A stretch of 55,340 bases of DNA, from NCBI RefSeq assembly GCF_029360585.1, contig NZ_JAQZSJ010000027.1, positions 1 through 55,340 on the forward strand, in the 5' to 3' direction. How positions within the stretch are numbered: the first letter of the stretch is position 1; each line of letters opens with the position of its first letter. Of the stretch, positions 51,876 through 55,340 are shown one piece after another. Source of the DNA: Cohnella caldifontis. GTDB lineage: Bacteria; Bacillota; Bacilli; Paenibacillales; Paenibacillaceae. The notes beneath the pieces were generated by a model. It did not search any database. It was not told the origin of the DNA and saw nothing but the letters and a program-made list of their open reading frames with translations. The translations under genes were made by a program, and so were the position numbers.

Positions 51876-52075
51876 TGTCCGTCCTCATTTCCTGGAAAAT
51901 TGCGGTGATTCTTCGTTCCCCGGCTTCGCTTTGATTGACCGGCTTCACGAGATTTCTTGTTTCGCGTGCGCGGCTGCTCGGTCTCATCCTCCAAAACTTC
52001 AAAGCGGTTGAAACCCGGCTTTTCTTGCATCAGGCGCTCATATTGACGACGCCTCCCTTTCGTGAAATACACCAT
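51863..52075 (-). CDS. Small basic protein
   Basis: The 70-residue highly basic protein has a short folded start (MVYFTKGRRRQYERLMQEKP, GFNRFEV) and a Lys/Arg/Asn-rich tail likely to be disordered. The start at 52075 follows GGGGAGG. It may bind nucleic acid. It lies just behind a terminator that follows parB. Confidence 0.6.
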   Translation of the reverse strand: MVYFTKGRRRQYERLMQEKPGFNRFEVLEDETEQPRTRNKKSREAGQSKRSRGTKNHRNFPGNEDGQWKK

Positions 52076-52101
52076 GAATCGCCTCCCCAAAAATGGGCAT
52101 A

Positions 52102-52128
52102 AAAAAGCTCTCCGTCCTAGGGGAGAGT
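52102..52128 (-). terminator. Intrinsic terminator after parB
   Basis: On the minus strand CTCTCC / GGAGAG (52123-52128 and 52109-52114) with an eight-base loop is followed by six T. It lies 22 bases past parB and 27 bases before the next start, with no clear promoter between. Confidence 0.65.
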
Positions 52129-52149
52129 GCCTGCCGAACAGGATACAGA

Positions 52150-53085
52150 TTAACGTTCCTGTTCCCGTTGCCGCTTTTTATACCAGCTTTCGAGCAGTTG
52201 AACGATCAGGTCTTCCCTTTGCTTTTCAGTAAACTCCCTCGGAAAGAAGCGATCGATCCGCTCGCGTTGGATGGTCATCTTTTCTTTCTGGTTCGGCTTT
52301 TCCTCCGTGAGAATCGAGAAAATCACATCCACATTAAGCCGCCCGTCCTGGCTCAGCTTTTTCATGCGTTGCGCCTGCGCTAGCGAGGGAGTGCAGTCCT
52401 CGGACTGCATCGTTTCGTACAGGGCTTTCTGTTCTTCTTCGTCCAAGTAAGAAAGCTCTACGGCCGGATTAAAGGCAATTCGTTTATCATCCACCATTTC
52501 GAGAATGTAGGGGGTCAGTTCGGTAAGGCGGATGTAGCGTTGAATTTGTCTACCGCTTTCTCCAACTTCTCGACCAAGAACATCGGCACTTTCCAACTTC
52601 CCGACAACTTGTCGGGAAGTTAAGTCGGTTCGTTGTCCTTGCCGATTCATCGCCTCCATCTTCATTTTATAGGCATAGGCTTTCTCGCTTGGCGAAATAT
52701 TTTCTCGTTGCAGGTTGCTGTCCACCATAATGATGGTTGCCTGATCGTCGTCCAGTTCGCGAACGATACAAGGCATCATTTCTCTGCCCGCCAATTCACT
52801 GGCTTTCTTACGCCGATGACCGGCTACCATTTCATAGCTGCCGTCTGTCTTTGGACGAACCAGACCGGGAACCAGTACACCATATTGCTTTATGCTTTCT
52901 GCCATTTCCAGCATCTCTTCATCCGCCTTCACCTTGAACGGATGGCCGGGAAAATCGCTGATTTCCGACAAAGGTATCTCCATCACCTTTTCCCGCTGCT
53001 GCTCGGCGCGGCTCTCCTCAGTGGAGAATAAATCAGCGACTGTGGTCAGTTTGATGCTGGCGCGCATGTCGTCTTTCGCTGCCAA
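52150..53085 (-). CDS. parB: ParB-family partition protein
   Basis: The 311-residue protein has the ParB N-domain: IPLSEISDFPGHPFKVK, ESIKQYGVLVPGLVRPKTDG, YEMVAGHRRKKASELAG (the GxRR CTP-binding box appears as GHRRKK). A helix-turn-helix follows (TSRQVVGKLESADVLGREVG, SGRQIQRYIRLTEL). The C-terminus is helical for dimer contact. The start is a TTG eight bases after AAAGGAGG, overlapping parA by 53 bases; an ATG at 53067 is the alternative. With ParA it should segregate the element or a plasmid form of it. No parS was identified. Confidence 0.88.
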   Translation of the reverse strand: MAAKDDMRASIKLTTVADLFSTEESRAEQQREKVMEIPLSEISDFPGHPFKVKADEEMLEMAESIKQYGVLVPGLVRPKTDGSYEMVAGHRRKKASELAGREMMPCIVRELDDDQATIIMVDSNLQRENISPSEKAYAYKMKMEAMNRQGQRTDLTSRQVVGKLESADVLGREVGESGRQIQRYIRLTELTPYILEMVDDKRIAFNPAVELSYLDEEEQKALYETMQSEDCTPSLAQAQRMKKLSQDGRLNVDVIFSILTEEKPNQKEKMTIQRERIDRFFPREFTEKQREDLIVQLLESWYKKRQREQER

Positions 53086-53860
53086 TGCCTTGCACCTCCT
53101 TTGTAAAGGCGGCATAAGCCTTTGCCGTTTGACCATTGGGGTCATGGGCATAAATGCTTTTTCCCTTGGCGCTGGTTTCCGCCGCGCGAATGGATAATGG
53201 AATCTCTGTGTTAAATACACGTAACATGTCTCCGTAGTCCCGCCGAAGAATGAAGGAGATATCTTTGGCAAATTTTGTCCGACTGTCAATCATCGTGAGC
53301 AGCACACCGTCCAAAACCAATTTTGGATTGATCTGCCTGCGCACACGGGCAATAGTCTGCAACAGTTGAGTCATTCCTTTGACCGGCAAATAATGCGCCT
53401 GCACTGGAATAATGACGCTGTCCGCTGCCGCCAACGCGTTGATGGTCAACATGCCAAGACTCGGCATGCAATCGATCAGCACGTAATCGTAATCGGCTTT
53501 AACCGAATCGATGTACGAACGTAAAATCGTTTCTCTGCTCATCGTATTGACGAGCGATACTTCAACAGCAGACAGTTCAATGTTGCCTGGCATCAGGTCA
53601 ACGCCTTCATGGTGATGCAAAATACCTTCCCGCGCTTCATAGGATTCTTCGAGCATCTTTTTCGCCAGCAATGTGGCTAAAGATACTGACAGATTATCCG
53701 GTTCGTGGAACCCTAACGAATCCGTCAGGTTGCCTTGAGCGTCCGCATCGACCAGCAAAACCTTTTTTCCATCGCCAGCCAAACCTATCCCCAGATTGAC
53801 CGCCGTTGTGGTCTTGCCCACGCCGCCTTTCTGATTGGCGAGTGCGATCACCTTGGACAT
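53033..53860 (-). CDS. parA: ParA-family partition ATPase
   Basis: The 275-residue ATPase has an intact deviant Walker A (ALANQKGGVGKTTTAVNLGI), the A' motif (LLVDADAQGNLTDSLGF) and Walker B (YDYVLIDCMPSLGMLTINAL). It lacks an N-terminal DNA-binding domain, so it is of the Soj/type Ib-like kind. It is first in the long minus-strand series of transfer and pilus genes. AAAGGAG precedes the ATG, and two terminator-like hairpins lie just upstream of that. Confidence 0.92.
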   Translation of the reverse strand: MSKVIALANQKGGVGKTTTAVNLGIGLAGDGKKVLLVDADAQGNLTDSLGFHEPDNLSVSLATLLAKKMLEESYEAREGILHHHEGVDLMPGNIELSAVEVSLVNTMSRETILRSYIDSVKADYDYVLIDCMPSLGMLTINALAAADSVIIPVQAHYLPVKGMTQLLQTIARVRRQINPKLVLDGVLLTMIDSRTKFAKDISFILRRDYGDMLRVFNTEIPLSIRAAETSAKGKSIYAHDPNGQTAKAYAAFTKEVQGIGSERRHARQHQTDHSR

Positions 53861-53881
53861 CCTACATTTCTCCTTTCACAC

Positions 53882-53920
53882 AAAAAGCCGGCTGCGCTGA
53901 ATATTTCAGGGCAACCGGCT
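53882..53920 (-). terminator. Terminator-like hairpin in the parA leader
   Basis: A 16-base stem (53886-53901 with 53905-53920; 14 pairs match) with a three-base loop is followed on the minus strand by TTTTT and directly by the parA ribosome site. It may be an attenuator. Confidence 0.65.
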
Positions 53921-53939
53921 GTTTGAATAGTATCTATAT

Positions 53940-53970
53940 AAAAAGGGAACGCCGCAAAAAGGGCGTTCTC
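53940..53970 (-). terminator. Second terminator-like hairpin in the parA leader
   Basis: On the minus strand GAACGCC / GGCGTTC with an eight-base loop is followed by CCTTTTT. It lies about 20 bases upstream of the other parA-leader hairpin, so the two are in tandem. The rest of the 53861-54156 gap holds a possible -10 (TATGAT near 53998) and no gene except a possible 44-codon leader frame (53848-53982). Confidence 0.55.
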
Positions 53971-54110
53971 CTGAACTTTCATATATAAGGCCTCTAATCA
54001 TAGCTTTAGCGAACTTTCGGTATTGCAGAGCCACAAATTGATTGAACGGCTCTCTACTAATTAATTCAACTATCGTTCCCAGTTAGCGTAATCGACCAAC
54101 AACAACGAAG

Positions 54111-54135
54111 GGCTGAAGGACCTCCCTGATCAGCC
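54111..54135 (-). terminator. Possible terminator of the lipoprotein gene
   Basis: GGCTGA / TCAGCC arms with an inner AGG/CCT pair lie 22 bases past the stop. Only a weak T-rich tail follows on the minus strand. Confidence 0.35.
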
Positions 54136-54156
54136 TTATCTCCAATCGGTTGGTGT

Positions 54157-55275
54157 TCACTTTTTTAACCGTAACCCGTTCAATAAACCAACAAATTGCT
54201 TTTTGGTCGCTGCCTTCTTATCATGCTTTGAAAATTCCAGTACGTAAATAATTTTGTCTTGTATCGGGATGACAGCGAAATAGACGTCATGTGTGCCGGT
54301 CAGTCCGGAGGCGGCTGTACCGTTGTCAGCGTCGAGCGTATATAGCTTGCCGCTTCCGATGGGAGTTTCGATCGCTTCTTCACTTGTGGTTTCGCTATGG
54401 TCGGGCTTATAAAATTTGAAGTCAAAATCGTCAGCATACGGGTACGTGACAACACTCCCGAGATTAACTCCGTTCTCGTCGGTGATGGATGCGTTAAAGC
54501 GGTCTCCGGTACTCAAGTTCCATCCCTTCGGCAGGGGCAGTTCCAAATTAGAGACATCGTAATCTGAATCCGTAATCGGTTGATCGAATTTCGATTCACT
54601 GACGAATTCTTTTCCGTCCCATACAAAGGATTGTATGACGTCTTTTCCAATACTATTGTCATAAAACGTGCTTGAAAAACCCAATTTGTTTTTAGCTAAC
54701 TTGGTGGAATAACGCCCAGTACCGCTCATGAATATTTCGTGATGCCCCTTAATAGGCAACTCTTCGATTCGTCCAGACTTATCAAGCGTAAACAGTTTAA
54801 ATATACCACCGTTACTCGATGCATATTGACCAATGGTAAAGTCGATATTCCCATCCCCGTTGTAATCATCGAAATCGATGTCAAAGAACGAGTTGAACAC
54901 TATTTCATCATTAAAATAACCGTTTAATTCGACGGCACTTTTCACTTCGCCGTTTTCATTTGAAAGCTGGATTTGGAATTCCCCTTTCCAATTGCGACCC
55001 ATTAAAGGCCCTGGGGACCAGTCTTCGAAATACTTTCCATTAGTAAGTACCACACTCAAGTATTCTTGCTTTTTTGTAATCGGGAATAGATCGTTCCTTG
55101 ACAATGTGAGTGGTCCCGTTACAAGGATTGTGTTGGATGCGGCTGTAAGCGAAGGTTGGATTGGATTTGCTGTTGCCGCGTATAAAGGAGTCGGTGAATT
55201 TGTGATGTTTGATGTCGCCTCGGAGCACGCAGTTAATAGCAGTGCGGGTACCATTGCATAAAACAATTTTTTCAT
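54157..55275 (-). CDS. Predicted lipoprotein with an FG-GAP-like segment
   Basis: The 372-residue lipoprotein has a signal peptide with lipobox LLTACS (Cys at residue 17). The mature part has one calcium-binding-type segment (IDFDDYNGDGNIDFTIGQYA) as in FG-GAP/VCBS repeat proteins, and the pattern NGGIFKLFTLDKSGRIEELP fits the same group. A C-terminal domain (residues about 255-372) has GSGKLYTLDADNGT and VYFAVIPIQDKIIYVLEFSK. Function is unknown. It follows AAAGGAG. It may belong to the host rather than the element, since the transfer genes start only at parA. Confidence 0.82.
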   Translation of the reverse strand: MKKLFYAMVPALLLTACSEATSNITNSPTPLYAATANPIQPSLTAASNTILVTGPLTLSRNDLFPITKKQEYLSVVLTNGKYFEDWSPGPLMGRNWKGEFQIQLSNENGEVKSAVELNGYFNDEIVFNSFFDIDFDDYNGDGNIDFTIGQYASSNGGIFKLFTLDKSGRIEELPIKGHHEIFMSGTGRYSTKLAKNKLGFSSTFYDNSIGKDVIQSFVWDGKEFVSESKFDQPITDSDYDVSNLELPLPKGWNLSTGDRFNASITDENGVNLGSVVTYPYADDFDFKFYKPDHSETTSEEAIETPIGSGKLYTLDADNGTAASGLTGTHDVYFAVIPIQDKIIYVLEFSKHDKKAATKKQFVGLLNGLRLKK

Positions 55276-55340
55276 ATTACATTATGCTCCTTTAAATAGG
55301 GCTTGCTGAACGGGTCGCTTTTTAGGGCATCACGGGCAAG

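Noticed and set aside
54030..54054. GAGCC...GGCTC hairpin upstream of parA
   Set aside because: The stem is only five bases with a long loop and no T-run, too weak to call.
10929..54156. Direct-repeat att sites flanking the transfer region
   Set aside because: The gaps at 10929-11086 and 53861-54156 were compared by eye and no shared repeat of useful length was seen; no integrase is in the window.
1..55340. CRISPR array, tRNA or rRNA genes
   Set aside because: No regularly spaced repeats, no cloverleaf with a recognisable T-arm, and no rRNA-like conserved stretches were noticed.

Overview
The window looks like Paenibacillaceae (Paenibacillus or a close relative) DNA. The reasons are S-layer (SLH) anchored and DNRLRE surface proteins, a hybrid kinase paired with a receiver-SARP regulator, a copper-amine-oxidase stalk protein, a DUF5704-like secreted protein and a Spo0E-type phosphatase. 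Nearly every gene lies on the minus strand. No rRNA, tRNA or CRISPR was seen.

Region 1 (1-10928) looks like ordinary host DNA. It holds a DNRLRE/cadherin surface protein cut by the window edge, a frameshifted beta-propeller protein, a large SLH surface protein, and a two-component pair (hybrid histidine kinase plus receiver-SARP regulator). The two surface operons have matching promoters with TTAAGG repeats.

Region 2 (about 11087-53860) is a conjugative element read right to left. parA-parB come first. Then comes a complete-looking Tad/Flp-type pilus module: a CpaB-like SAF protein, two CpaE-like ATPases, a CpaF/TadA ATPase, a TadB-TadC fusion and four pilin or pseudopilin-like proteins. It is followed by two large secreted proteins, a 2425-aa methylase-helicase with a tnpV gene overprinted in another frame, a toprim primase-like protein, a RelE/YefM-type toxin-antitoxin pair, and a likely oriT. 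The MobC-relaxase-PcfB set comes next, then the Gram-positive type IV secretion core (VirD4, VirB2-like, VirB6, PrgI/VirB3-like, VirB4). The last three genes before the T4SS end also include a Spo0E-type phosphatase, with a divergent XRE regulator over their promoter. An AT-rich island (about 24000-28900) interrupts the element. It carries an HD-GYP phosphodiesterase, FapA (DUF342), a CheY-like receiver and an XRE regulator. No integrase, replication initiator, VirB8 or peptidoglycan hydrolase was found, so plasmid versus integrated element cannot be settled. A trio of DnaA-box-like sites is present.

Region 3 (54157-55275) is a lipoprotein gene that may be host DNA again.

Most striking are the union of a Tad pilus with a Gram-positive T4SS, the overprinted tnpV, terminator-like hairpins inside the long co-directional transfer operon, and coding lesions (frameshifts at about 2040 and 36380, a nonsense codon in virB6, a probable G-run slip in tadA). 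The lesions suggest either decay or sequencing error.
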